From assembly GCA_965200525.1 (NCBI GenBank), contig OZ241368.1, forward strand, positions 5,208,001-5,272,000: a DNA stretch of 64,000 bases. Reading direction: 5' to 3'. The stretch comes from JANNPJ01 sp965200525 (GTDB lineage Bacteria > Actinomycetota > Actinomycetes > Actinomycetales > Kineosporiaceae). Each line of letters starts with the position of its first letter. The first letter of the stretch is position 1. This document shows positions 17,317 through 25,500 of this stretch, in pieces. The position numbers and the translations under genes are program-made. Below the pieces are notes generated by a model that did not search any database, was not told where the DNA came from, and was given only the letters and a program-made list of their open reading frames with translations.

Positions 17317-18997
17317 TGACTGTTACCTCTGTTCGGAGTGCCTGCGGTACGGGCTGGTCGGAGGGCAGAGCGGGCAGGCCGGCGAGCAGCGTGGCCACGG
17401 CCCGCAGGCTGACCGCGGAGCCGCCGTAGGTCCAGATCCGGACGGCGCCGGGCAGGCCGGTGGGCTCACCCTGATCATCCACGACCGGCCAGCCGGTCTC
17501 CACCGTGATCAGATCGGGCCGCGCCGCGGCCAGCTCGGCCAGCTGCGCGGCGACCCACGGGTGCCGGTGGGCGTCCCGGACGACGGCGATCAGTGGGCGG
17601 TCCGGGCCGGCCGCCTCCAGATGGGCGCCGACACCGGTGGCGGCGGCGCTCTCGGAGGTGGACCGGCGCTCGATCCCGGGCAGCAGCCGGCTCAGCGGGG
17701 CGGCCACGCTCCAGGGCACGACACCGGCCGCGATGCCGGGCGTGACGTCGAACTCGACCACCACCGCACCGGCCGGCGCGGCCGGGGCGCTGCCGGTGGT
17801 CCGCACCCGCAGCGCCCGGCGGGCGGCCTCGGCGTCCGGGTCGGGACCGGTGCTGTTCGAGTCGGTGCCGGTGTCGGTGCTGGCGCTCGGGTTGTTGGCG
17901 GTGCTGCTGCCGGAGCCGGGCGCCGACGGGGTCGCCGACCGGGTCCAGGCCACCAGCCGGTCGACCCGGGCCGCGGCCTCGGCCAGCCGGGCGGCCGGCA
18001 GGGCGCCGCTGCGGACCGCCTCGACCACCGCGTCGACGACGTCCCCGGTGACCTGTTCCATCAGGCCCTCGTAGCGGTCCGGGCCGAGGCAGAGCAGGTC
18101 CACCCCGGCGGCCAGGGCGGCCACCGCGGCCGGGCCGGCGCTGCCGTAGAGCAGCACCACCCCCGCCATGTCGAGGGCGTCCGCGACCAGCACGCCGTCG
18201 AAGCCGAGCTCGGTGCGCAGCAGATCGATCACCGGCGGGCTGGTGGTGGCCGGCCGGGCCGGGTCGAGGGCGCTCAGGACGACGTGCGACGTCATCACCG
18301 CGGCCGTGCCGGCCCGGACGGCGGCCGCGAACGGCACCAGCTCCCGGGCGCGCAGGGTGTCCAGGTCGAGGTCGAGCCGGGGGGCGGCCAGGTGCGAGTC
18401 CTCGACCGTGGCGCCGTGCCCGGGGAAGTGCTTGACGCAGGCGGCCACGCCGGACTTCTGCAGGCCGTCGACGAAGGCGGAGACGTGCCGGGCGGCCAGC
18501 TGCGGGTCGGCGCCGAAGCTGCGCACCCCGATCACCGGGTTGTCCGGCTCGCAGTTGACGTCGGCCACCGGTCCCAGGTCGAGGTCGACCCCGACGTCCC
18601 GCAGCCGCCGGCCCAGCCGGAGCGCGACCTCGGTGGTCAGGGCGACGTCGTCGACCGCGCCGAGAGCGGCGTGACCGGCCACCTCGCTGCCCCGGACGGC
18701 GTCCAGCCGGGTGACGTCGCCGCCCTCCTCGTCCAGGGTGACCAGGACGCCGTCCGGGGACGCGGCGTGCAGCTGGTCGATCAGTTCGCGGGCCTGGTCG
18801 TCGACCCCGGTCAGGTTGGAGCCGAAGAGGCAGACCGAACCGATGCCGCCGGCCAGCCGCTCGCGCAGCCAGCTCGGCACCTGCTCGCCCAGGAAGCCCG
18901 GCATCAGCACCCGGTGGGCCCGGCGGCGCAGCTCGGCCTCGGCCGTCATGTCGTCCGCCGTCGCGTCGTGGGCCGTCGCGTCGTCCGTCGTCGTCAT
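17309..18997 (-). CDS. Glycoside hydrolase family 3 beta-N-acetylhexosaminidase
   Basis: A 562-residue protein. The GH3 barrel carries the NagZ-type signature KHFPGHG followed by DSH (near residue 190-200) and a nucleophile Asp in VADALDM (about 274). A Ser/Thr/Gly/Asp-rich linker (about 355-390) leads to a C-terminal alpha/beta domain. No signal peptide, so it cleaves imported chito-oligosaccharides inside the cell, as DasD does beside dasABC in Streptomyces. The N-terminus has a short DATAxD repeat. Co-transcribed with the sugar permeases (4-nt overlap) and the ROK kinase. Confidence 0.9.
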   Translation of the reverse strand: MTTTDDATAHDATADDMTAEAELRRRAHRVLMPGFLGEQVPSWLRERLAGGIGSVCLFGSNLTGVDDQARELIDQLHAASPDGVLVTLDEEGGDVTRLDAVRGSEVAGHAALGAVDDVALTTEVALRLGRRLRDVGVDLDLGPVADVNCEPDNPVIGVRSFGADPQLAARHVSAFVDGLQKSGVAACVKHFPGHGATVEDSHLAAPRLDLDLDTLRARELVPFAAAVRAGTAAVMTSHVVLSALDPARPATTSPPVIDLLRTELGFDGVLVADALDMAGVVLLYGSAGPAAVAALAAGVDLLCLGPDRYEGLMEQVTGDVVDAVVEAVRSGALPAARLAEAAARVDRLVAWTRSATPSAPGSGSSTANNPSASTDTGTDSNSTGPDPDAEAARRALRVRTTGSAPAAPAGAVVVEFDVTPGIAAGVVPWSVAAPLSRLLPGIERRSTSESAAATGVGAHLEAAGPDRPLIAVVRDAHRHPWVAAQLAELAAARPDLITVETGWPVVDDQGEPTGLPGAVRIWTYGGSAVSLRAVATLLAGLPALPSDQPVPQALRTEVTVNE

Positions 18998-19899
18998 CCC
19001 TTGACCGCTCCCGCCATCAGACCTTCACTCATCCGGGACTGCACCAGCAGGAAGAAAATGATCACCGGCACCGACATCAGGGTCGAACCGGCCATCACGC
19101 CGCCCCAGTCGGTGCCCTTGGCGCCCTCGTTGAAGGCCTGGACCCAGACCGGCAGGGTCTGCTTGTCCGGCCGGTTCATCACCACCAGGGCGAACAGGAA
19201 GTCGTTCCAGGCCGTGATGAAGCCGAACGTGCCGGTGGCGACCAGACCCGGGGCCATCAGCGGGAAGGTGATCCGGCGGAACGCCCCGAACCGGCTGCAG
19301 CCGTCGACCATGGCCGCCTCCTCGAGCTCGACCGGCACGCCGGCGACGAACCCGCGCAGCGTCCAGATCGTGAACGGCAGCACGAGCACCAGGTAGACCA
19401 TCGCCAGCCCGAACACGCTGTTGATCAGGTTCCAGCCGTCGAGCACCTTGAACAGGGAGATGATCAGGGCCACCGGCGGCACCATCTGCACGACCAGCAC
19501 GGTGACGATGAACGTGCCCCGACCGCGGAACCGGAACCGGGCCAGCGCGACCGCGGCCAGCAGCCCCAGGAGCAGCGCCGTGCCCACCGCCAGCAGAGTC
19601 ACCTCCAGGCTGTTCTGCAGGGCCTGGAAGAAGTACTGCCGGTCGAACACCTTGCGGTAGTTGTCCAGGGTGCCGAACGGCAGGAACCGCGGCGTCGGAC
19701 CGGAGATGTCGACCCCGCGCTGGAACGACGTGGTCAGCATCCAGTACACCGGGAAGGCCATCACGATCATGACCAGGATCCCGGTGGCGTTCGCGGCGAT
19801 GGTGCCGGCCCGGGTGTTGCCGGGCCGCCACGAGGCCCGGCTCTGCTTCACGACCCGCGGAGCGATCGTGCCGGTGCCGGCGGTGTCGGTCGTCGTCAC
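18994..19899 (-). CDS. Sugar ABC transporter permease (MalG/DasC type)
   Basis: A 301-residue protein from GTG 19899. This start is chosen because AGGAGG lies 4 nt upstream, inside the end of the preceding permease gene (4-nt GTGA overlap). It has six predicted membrane segments and the permease EAA loop (EEAAMVDGCSRFGAFRRITFP) that docks the ATPase. It forms the transport channel with the gene at 19896. No ATPase gene is present in this operon, as in MsiK-dependent Streptomyces systems. Confidence 0.93.
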   Translation of the reverse strand: MTTTDTAGTGTIAPRVVKQSRASWRPGNTRAGTIAANATGILVMIVMAFPVYWMLTTSFQRGVDISGPTPRFLPFGTLDNYRKVFDRQYFFQALQNSLEVTLLAVGTALLLGLLAAVALARFRFRGRGTFIVTVLVVQMVPPVALIISLFKVLDGWNLINSVFGLAMVYLVLVLPFTIWTLRGFVAGVPVELEEAAMVDGCSRFGAFRRITFPLMAPGLVATGTFGFITAWNDFLFALVVMNRPDKQTLPVWVQAFNEGAKGTDWGGVMAGSTLMSVPVIIFFLLVQSRMSEGLMAGAVKG

Positions 19900-20852
19900 T
19901 GGTCCTCCTGTTTGGCCATCTGGCGCAGGTAGACGGCGGTCAGCAGCAGGGTGAGAACCACCATCACGACGGCGATCGCCGCCCCGACGTCGAACCGGTT
20001 CTGCCCGATCGCGACCCGGTAGGCGTAGACCCCGAGCGTGTTGGTCTCGGAGGAGATGCCGCCGGCCTGCTGGAGCACGTAGATCTGGTTGACCACCTGG
20101 AAGTTCCACAGCACCGAGAGCGTGGTCAGGATCAGCAGCACCGGCTTGAGGTAGGGCACGATCACGTGCCGCAGCCGCTGGTACCCGTTGGCGCCGTCCA
20201 GCTGGGCCGCCTCCAGCACCTCGTTTGGCACCTGGGTCAGGCCGGCGAAGACGGTGAAGGTGATGAATGGGATGCCCATCCAGATCACCACGATCGCGGC
20301 CACCGCGAAGAACGAGTGCGGGTTGGTCAGCCAGGAGTGGCCGTGGAAGTTGCCGCCGAGGGCGGTCAGGGCCCAGTTGATCACGCCGTACTGGCTATCG
20401 AACATCCACTGCCAGATCACCGCCGAGGACACCGGGGGCATCGCCCAGACCAGCAGCAGCATGGTCAGCAGGCCGAGCCGGACGAACCGGTGGACCCGCT
20501 GCAGCAGCAGGGCCAGCAGGGTGCCGATCACCATGGTCAGGGACACGGTGACGGCGGTGTAGAACACGGTCCGGACCAGCACCGTGCGAAAGTCGGGGTC
20601 GGTCAGGATGCGGTGGTAGTTGGCCCAGCCGACGAAGTCGGCCGGAGCACCGAACTGCTGGCGCAGGCCGAACTTCTGCACCGACAGCACGATCAGCTTG
20701 ATCAGGGGGTAGCCGAGCACCAGGGCCAGGGCGGCGATCGCCGGTGCCAGCAGGACGTAGGGCAGAACCGTGAAGCCTCGGAGCCGCCGCCGGCGGCTCG
20801 CCACCACGGGCGCTTGCGGCGCCCGTGGTGGCGACAGCGGAGGTGCCGTCAT
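19896..20852 (-). CDS. Sugar ABC transporter permease (MalF/DasB type)
   Basis: A 318-residue protein with six or so membrane helices and an EAA loop (LEAAQLDGANGYQRLRHVIVP). The ATG at 20852 has no Shine-Dalgarno sequence but overlaps by 1 nt the stop of a 15-codon ORF, suggesting translational coupling. Codons 7-24 encode a perfect 16-bp hairpin plus a second 8-bp hairpin, which should strongly structure the start of the message. GTG codons at 20807 and 20804 would be alternative starts but lie inside the hairpin arm. It pairs with the downstream permease. Confidence 0.9.
   Translation of the reverse strand: MTAPPLSPPRAPQAPVVASRRRRLRGFTVLPYVLLAPAIAALALVLGYPLIKLIVLSVQKFGLRQQFGAPADFVGWANYHRILTDPDFRTVLVRTVFYTAVTVSLTMVIGTLLALLLQRVHRFVRLGLLTMLLLVWAMPPVSSAVIWQWMFDSQYGVINWALTALGGNFHGHSWLTNPHSFFAVAAIVVIWMGIPFITFTVFAGLTQVPNEVLEAAQLDGANGYQRLRHVIVPYLKPVLLILTTLSVLWNFQVVNQIYVLQQAGGISSETNTLGVYAYRVAIGQNRFDVGAAIAVVMVVLTLLLTAVYLRQMAKQEDQ
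20781..20834. promoter_or_regulatory. Two strong hairpins in the first codons of the permease gene
   Basis: A perfect inverted repeat with 16-nt arms at 20798-20813 and 20819-20834 and a 5-nt loop. It adjoins a second one with 8-nt arms (20781-20788 and 20792-20799) and a 3-nt loop. In the transcript they lie 18-72 nt after the permease ATG. They could lower permease output relative to the binding protein or protect the upstream mRNA. No T-run follows, so a simple terminator is unlikely. Confidence 0.6.
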
Positions 20853-20899
20853 CAGCTGATCATCGATTCGATCATCGTTACGGTCATTGCTTCGCTCAT
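20852..20899 (-). CDS. 15-aa leader ORF coupled to the first permease
   Basis: ATG at 20899, preceded by GAGG only 2 nt away, opens a 15-codon frame (MSEAMTVTMIESMIS). Its TGA (20854-20852) shares one base with the permease ATG (TGATG). It fills the otherwise unexplained gap between binding-protein and permease genes. Met-rich, with four Met codons in 15; no family recognised. It may serve only for coupling. Confidence 0.4.
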   Translation of the reverse strand: MSEAMTVTMIESMIS

Positions 20900-20984
20900 T
20901 ACCTCAGTGTCGGTCGTCGCGGCGTCGTCATCGACGTCGATCCACGCTCGATCGGGGGCTGATCAGGGAGGGGTCGAGGCCGGA

Positions 20985-22271
20985 CTACTGGTTGAGCGCG
21001 GCTTCGATCGCGGTGTCGGCCTTGGTGGCCTCGGCCGTGACGTCGTTGCCCTTGGCGATGCCGACGAGCATGTCGGGCAGGGTCGAGGAGGCCTCGACCC
21101 CGGCCCAGTTGGCGCTGGCCGGGGTGAACCGGGTGTTCGTCGCCGCCTTGGCCTGGGCCAGGGCGGAGGCGTCACCGGAGACGTCGGTCAGCAGCGACTT
21201 CTTGGCCGGCAGCAGGCCGAGAGCGGCGAACTGCTTCTGGTAGCCGTCGCTGGTCAGGATCTTCAGCAGGCTGAGGGCCAGTTCCGGGTTCTTGGTCTTG
21301 GCCGAGATCGCCATGTTGGAGCCACCGAGGAAGGCCGGGGCCAGGCTGCCGGCGGTCTTGCCGGGCAGGGCGAAGGCGCCGATGTTGTCGGCCATCTTCG
21401 GGCAGCCGTCGTCCTTGTTGATGATCTGGCCGACCTTCCAGCCCGGGCCCATCAGCATGCCGACCTGGTTGTGGCAGAAGGCGATGTAGTCCTTCGACTC
21501 GTCGGTGTCCTTCGGCGCCGCGGAGGCCTTGTCCATGATCGTCTTGACCACGTTCAGGCCGGCCACCGAGCCGGCGCTGGCCAGGTCGCCGGTCCACTTG
21601 CTGCCGTCCTGCTTGGCGATGTCGCCACCGTTGTCCCAGATGAACGGCAGGGCGGCGTACCAGTACTTGCCCGGGAAGTAGATCCCGGAGAAGTCCTTGG
21701 TGCTGGAGGCCTGCTTGAGCTTGATGCCGTCCTGGACGAACTCGTCGGTCGAGGTCGGCGGGGCGCTGATGCCGGCCTTCTTGAACAGGTCCTTGCGGTA
21801 GACGACGACGCGGGCGCCGCCGTAGTAGGGCACGCCGTAGAACTTGCCGTCGTAGCTGCCCGACTCGACCAGGCTCTGCACCAGGTCGTCGCCGCCGAGG
21901 GTGGCCTTGTCGGCGCTGATGTCCTTGAGCGCGCCGGCCGCCTCGAACGCCTGGGCCTGGGTGTTGCCCAGCTCGACGACGTCCGGGCTGTCACTGCTGG
22001 AGAGCGAGGTGGTCAGCTTCTCGACGATTCCGGTCCACTGCTGGCGCTCGAAAATCACCTTGGAACCGGGGTTCTCCTTGGCGAACTCGGCCGTGGCGTA
22101 GTCGATCATGGCCTGCGGGGTGTCCGGGCCGTTGGTCCAGAACCGGATGGTGCCGGTCTTGGGTGCAGCCGAGGCGCCGCTGTCGGAGCCGGAGCTGCTG
22201 CTGCCGCAGGCGGTCAGGGCCAGACCGAGACTCATGGTGAGTCCCACCGCTGTCAGCGCACGAATCTTCAT
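20985..22271 (-). CDS. Sugar ABC transporter substrate-binding lipoprotein
   Basis: A 428-residue protein from ATG 22271, with GGAGG 8 nt upstream. The N-terminus is a lipoprotein signal with lipobox LTAC and lipidated Cys22, followed by a Ser/Gly-rich tether. The rest is a family 1 extracellular solute-binding protein. Operon context (GH3 hexosaminidase, GlcNAc kinase, nagA, nagB) points to chitobiose, chito-oligosaccharides or GlcNAc as ligand, comparable to DasA/NgcE of Streptomyces. Anchored on the outer face of the membrane. Confidence 0.92.
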   Translation of the reverse strand: MKIRALTAVGLTMSLGLALTACGSSSSGSDSGASAAPKTGTIRFWTNGPDTPQAMIDYATAEFAKENPGSKVIFERQQWTGIVEKLTTSLSSSDSPDVVELGNTQAQAFEAAGALKDISADKATLGGDDLVQSLVESGSYDGKFYGVPYYGGARVVVYRKDLFKKAGISAPPTSTDEFVQDGIKLKQASSTKDFSGIYFPGKYWYAALPFIWDNGGDIAKQDGSKWTGDLASAGSVAGLNVVKTIMDKASAAPKDTDESKDYIAFCHNQVGMLMGPGWKVGQIINKDDGCPKMADNIGAFALPGKTAGSLAPAFLGGSNMAISAKTKNPELALSLLKILTSDGYQKQFAALGLLPAKKSLLTDVSGDASALAQAKAATNTRFTPASANWAGVEASSTLPDMLVGIAKGNDVTAEATKADTAIEAALNQ

Positions 22272-22352
22272 CAGGGTTTCCTCCAAAGCGACGAACCAGG
22301 GCGGGGGGAGAGGCCGGCACGGGCGCCGGCCGATGGTGCTTCGGTGCTGTGC

Positions 22353-22392
22353 GGTGGGACCTTGGTGGTGCGGGTGGGACCTTGGTGGTGCG
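22353..22392. repeat. 20-nt tandem duplication between ROK repressor and binding-protein gene
   Basis: ggtgggaccttggtggtgcg occurs twice in tandem (22353-22372, 22373-22392), with further decayed ggtgc copies up to the ROK stop at 22441. This G-rich run lies in the 169-nt 5' region of the binding-protein gene. No operator palindrome stands out. Confidence 0.7.
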
Positions 22393-22440
22393 GATGGTGC
22401 TGGGGTGGTGCGGGGTGGGTTCGGGGGGGGCGAGCGGCGA

Positions 22441-23571
22441 CTACGAGACGCCGAGCTCACCGGACAGGACGAGCGCGGAAGCGCCCAGCAGGACGCTGTT
22501 CTCGTGCAGGGTGGAGAGCCGGATGTCGAGCGCGTCGGCGACCACCGGCATCACCCGTCGGCGCACGGTCTGGGCCAGCGAGTCGAGCAGCGCCCCGCCG
22601 AGCAGGTCGGGCGGGCCGTTGAGGACGATCTCGCCGAGATCGAGGGTGCTGATCACCGGAGCCAGCGCTACCCCGAGCCGGCGGCCGGCCGACGCCAGCA
22701 GTTTCTGCTGCTCGGCGGCATCGAGTTCGGCTAGCCGGGAGCGCAGTTGGGGGGTGGCCAGCACGGTCTCCAGGCAACCGGAGCGGCCGCAGGCGCAGTC
22801 GGCGCCGCGCTCCTCGACGGTGACGTGCCCGATCTCACCGGCGGCGAACCGCTCGCCGCGGACCAGGGCGCCGTCCAGCAGGATGCCGGCGCCGACACCC
22901 ATGCCGACCGTGACCACCAGGACGCCGGCCGCGCCGGCCCCACCGAAACTGTGCTCGGCCAGGGCGGCGACGTTGGCGTCGTTGGCCACGTGGACCGGGT
23001 GCTCCAGCGCAGCGGTGAGGATCTTGGCCAGCGGGACGCCGGACCAGCCGAGGTTGGGTGCGTCGAGCACGCAGCCGGAGGAGTCGACCACGCCCGGGCT
23101 GCCGACGCCGATCCCGAGCACCGGACGCTGGGCCTCGGCGACGAGGCGGGTGGCCAGATCGGTGACCATCTCGACCGCGGCCAGGCCCGTGCGACCGTCG
23201 CGGGAGATCTCGGTGGTGGAGAGCAGGGTGCCGTTCAGGTCGAGCACGGCTCCGCGGACCAGCTGGTGCGCGGACAGGTCGAGGCTGACGATGTGGCCCG
23301 CGTTGTGATCGAAACCGACCAGGGTGGCGGGCTTTCCGACCCGCGACGCGGTGCGGGTGCCCAGCTCGACGGCCAGCCCCTCGGTCAGCAGCTCGCTGAT
23401 CAGGGCACCGATCGTGACCGGCGTCAGCGACGTGACCCGAGCCAGGTCGGCCCGGCTCTGCGGGCCGTCGCTGTAGAGCGACTGCAGCACCAGAGACCGG
23501 TTGTGCCCGCGCGCCTGGCCGGGCATGACCTTGGTGGTCGGCCGAAGGGAGCGGCCGGGGGTGACTGGCAT
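22441..23571 (-). CDS. ROK-family transcriptional repressor (NagC/XylR type)
   Basis: A 376-residue protein. An N-terminal winged helix-turn-helix (about 22-85, SRADLARVTSLTPVTIGALISELL) is followed by a ROK sugar-binding domain with ANDANVAAL, GEIGHV and the zinc motif CACGRSGCLE. The first gene of the aminosugar operon and transcribed with it, so it most likely represses this operon until GlcNAc or GlcNAc-6-phosphate binds. Streptomyces uses the GntR-type DasR for the same task. Confidence 0.9.
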   Translation of the reverse strand: MPVTPGRSLRPTTKVMPGQARGHNRSLVLQSLYSDGPQSRADLARVTSLTPVTIGALISELLTEGLAVELGTRTASRVGKPATLVGFDHNAGHIVSLDLSAHQLVRGAVLDLNGTLLSTTEISRDGRTGLAAVEMVTDLATRLVAEAQRPVLGIGVGSPGVVDSSGCVLDAPNLGWSGVPLAKILTAALEHPVHVANDANVAALAEHSFGGAGAAGVLVVTVGMGVGAGILLDGALVRGERFAAGEIGHVTVEERGADCACGRSGCLETVLATPQLRSRLAELDAAEQQKLLASAGRRLGVALAPVISTLDLGEIVLNGPPDLLGGALLDSLAQTVRRRVMPVVADALDIRLSTLHENSVLLGASALVLSGELGVS

Positions 23572-23984
23572 TTTGTTAGTGAAGCGTCTTTATAAAAGGC
23601 CGTCAAGGGTCGAATCCTGGCGTTACCCGATCGTCACCAACCTGCCCCGGATTGCCCCACTATAACGTGTTCTCTCGCATGTTTCGGCCTCGTTTCAGGC
23701 TGCCTCCGCCTGGTGGTCGACCGTTCCGCCTGGCGGCTGCGGTCATCTCTGAGCCGGGCGACGCTCCCGGCCCGTACCGATCGGACGCCGGGAGGGTCGA
23801 TCGAGTACGGGCCGGAAGCGGAGCCGAAGCCAGTCGGGAGCTGAAGCCGGGTCCAGAGCCGAAGCCGGGTCGGGAGCCGAAGCCAGGTCGAGAGCCGAGG
23901 CGGAGCCGGACCTGCCGTGTGGAGCCGGACCTGCCGCGTGAAGCCGGGCCCGCCGTGTGAAGCCGGACCGAGCGGGAGAGCGGG
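23572..23984. other. Gene-free stretch: ROK promoter plus decaying repeat array
   Basis: The first about 110 nt upstream of the ROK gene are AT-rich and contain TTGACG and TATAAA on the minus strand, likely promoter material without a clear operator palindrome. From about 23815 the sequence becomes an array of 18-nt units (gagccgaagccgggtcgg-like) and then three 19-nt units starting at 23917, 23936 and 23955, just beyond the NmrA gene stop. Open frames across the array reflect the repeat periodicity and are not credible genes. Confidence 0.7.
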
Positions 23985-24848
23985 TCAGGCGGTCCGGGCG
24001 GCTTCGGCGAGCGCGGTGGCCAGCGGGGTGGTGGGCCGGCCGCTGAGACGGGAGAGGTCTCCGGTGTCGATCTGGAGCTCGCCGAGGGTGGCGGCCCGGT
24101 CGACATCGGCCAGGATCGAGGCCATCGGGGCGGGCAGGCCGGCCCCGAGCAGCGCCTGCTCGTACTCGGCCTGAGGCAGGTTGCGGTACTCGACCGTGGT
24201 GCCGGTCTCGGCCGTGACCGCCGCGGCCAGCTCGGCCAGGGTGAACGACTCGTCGCCACCCAGTTCGTAGACCGCACCGGCGTGCCCGTCCGACGTCAGG
24301 ACGGCGGCGGTCGCCTCGGCGAAATCGGCCCGGGCGGCGGCGCTGATCCGGCCCTCGCCGGCGCTGCCGTAGATGGCGCCCAGCTTGAGATAGGTGGGGA
24401 TCTGGGCCAGGTAGTTCTCGAAGTACCAGCCGTTGCGCAACACGGTGAACGGCAGGCCGGAGGCGGCCAGCAGCTCCTCGGTGGCCTTGTGCTCCTCGAC
24501 CAGCCGCATCGTCGCCGTGGTGGCCCGCGGGGCGCTGGTGTAGACGACCAGACCGACGCCGGCCTCCTTGGCCGCGTCGATCACGTTGGTGTGCTGGGGG
24601 ATGCGCTGCCCGACCTCGCTGCCGGAGATCATCAGCACCTTGTCGGCCCCGGTGAACGCGGCGACCAGGCTCGCCGGGTCGGCGTAGTCGATCTCCGCGG
24701 TGCGCACCCCCTGGTCGGCTAGGTCTTTGATCTTGTCGAGACTGCGGCCGGCGGCCACGATCTCGCTGGCCGGGACGCCGCGCTGCAGCAGGGACTCGAT
24801 GACCAGCCGGCCGAGATGGCCGGTGGCGCCGGTGACGACGAGGGACAT
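23985..24848 (-). CDS. NmrA/QOR2-like NAD(P)-binding reductase
   Basis: A 287-residue atypical SDR with the N-terminal nucleotide-binding motif VTGATGHLGRLV (4-15) and the pattern of YtfG/QOR2 quinone oxidoreductases (NGWYFENYLAQIP, ELGGDESFTLAELA). ATG 24848 has AAAGGAAG about 6 nt upstream. It is divergent from an HxlR regulator gene, an arrangement like E. coli ytfG/ytfH (qorB/qorR), so quinone or electrophile-inducible reduction is likely. Cofactor probably NADPH. Confidence 0.88.
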   Translation of the reverse strand: MSLVVTGATGHLGRLVIESLLQRGVPASEIVAAGRSLDKIKDLADQGVRTAEIDYADPASLVAAFTGADKVLMISGSEVGQRIPQHTNVIDAAKEAGVGLVVYTSAPRATTATMRLVEEHKATEELLAASGLPFTVLRNGWYFENYLAQIPTYLKLGAIYGSAGEGRISAAARADFAEATAAVLTSDGHAGAVYELGGDESFTLAELAAAVTAETGTTVEYRNLPQAEYEQALLGAGLPAPMASILADVDRAATLGELQIDTGDLSRLSGRPTTPLATALAEAARTA

Positions 24849-24937
24849 CGGAACTTCCTTTCGGTGAACGGTCGGAGCTCGGTCGGTGAGCTCGCACCTG
24901 GAGAAGGCGCTGTTCGACGAAGGACTTCCCGAGCCGC

Positions 24938-24965
24938 AGTACCCACTTTGAGGTAAGGTACTTGC
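24938..24965. promoter_or_regulatory. Probable HxlR operator overlapping a leaderless promoter
   Basis: Inverted repeat AGTACC (24938-24943) / GGTACT (24957-24962) with 13 nt between arms. The right arm overlaps TAAGGT (24954-24959), which lies 6 nt before the HxlR ATG. Binding would block the regulator's own promoter and could control the divergent reductase gene. Confidence 0.55.
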
Positions 24966-25412
24966 ATGACGGTTAGTGTCCAGGTCGAAGCTTCTTCCGG
25001 CAGCTCGATCTCTGCGGTGCGGCCGGGGGCGGCCGGGGCATCTCCGGTGAAGCCGGGCAGTTACCTCGACCTGTTCGCCGACGGTCTGTTCTCGGCCAAC
25101 TGCCCCACCCGGGTGGTTCTCGACCACGTCACCAGCAAGTGGGGCGTTCTGGTCCTGGTCAGCCTGACCGGCAACACGCTGCGCTGGGGCGAGCTGCGCC
25201 GCACGGTCGACGGGATCAGCGAGAAGATGCTGGCCCAGACCCTGAAGACGTTCGAGCGCGACGGGCTGGTCCAGCGGGTGGCCCGGCCGGTGATCCCCCC
25301 GCACGTCGAGTACAGCCTCACCCCCCGGGGCGACGAGCTGGTGGCCCTGCTGCATCCGCTGCTCGACTGGATCACCGCGACCGCGCCGGCCATCCTTGGC
25401 GACGAGGCCTGA
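24966..25412 (+). CDS. HxlR-family redox-responsive regulator
   Basis: A 148-residue protein with a single HxlR winged helix (about 45-135): CPTRVVLDHVTSKWGVLVL, LRWGELRR, GISEKMLAQTLK and VEYSLTPRG. Cys46 is at the position of the sensing cysteine of QorR/YodB-type HxlR proteins. The N-terminal 30 residues are Ser/Ala/Gly-rich and probably disordered. The gene has no Shine-Dalgarno and a TANNNT box 6 nt upstream. Confidence 0.92.
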   Translation: MTVSVQVEASSGSSISAVRPGAAGASPVKPGSYLDLFADGLFSANCPTRVVLDHVTSKWGVLVLVSLTGNTLRWGELRRTVDGISEKMLAQTLKTFERDGLVQRVARPVIPPHVEYSLTPRGDELVALLHPLLDWITATAPAILGDEA

Positions 25413-25500
25413 GCGTTCGCCCCCGGCGGCCCGGTGATCCCGCGACCGTGAGGGCGCGGCATCGTCGGTCGTCGGTCGGTGTCAGTCGGTCGGGTCAGCC
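25413..25500. repeat. gtcggtc direct repeats near convergent stops
   Basis: Four or so copies of gtcggtc occur between about 25464 and 25492, next to the GntR stop. No gene and no clear terminator hairpin are seen in this short gap. Confidence 0.45.

Noticed and set aside
17147..19396. Long plus-strand open frame opposite the ROK kinase and GH3 genes
   Set aside because: Complement shadow of clearly coding genes with enzyme motifs.
23652..23960. Plus-strand open frame over the repeat array near the NmrA gene
   Set aside because: Lys/Pro/Glu periodic sequence from 18-nt repeats, no start signal, overlaps likely promoter.
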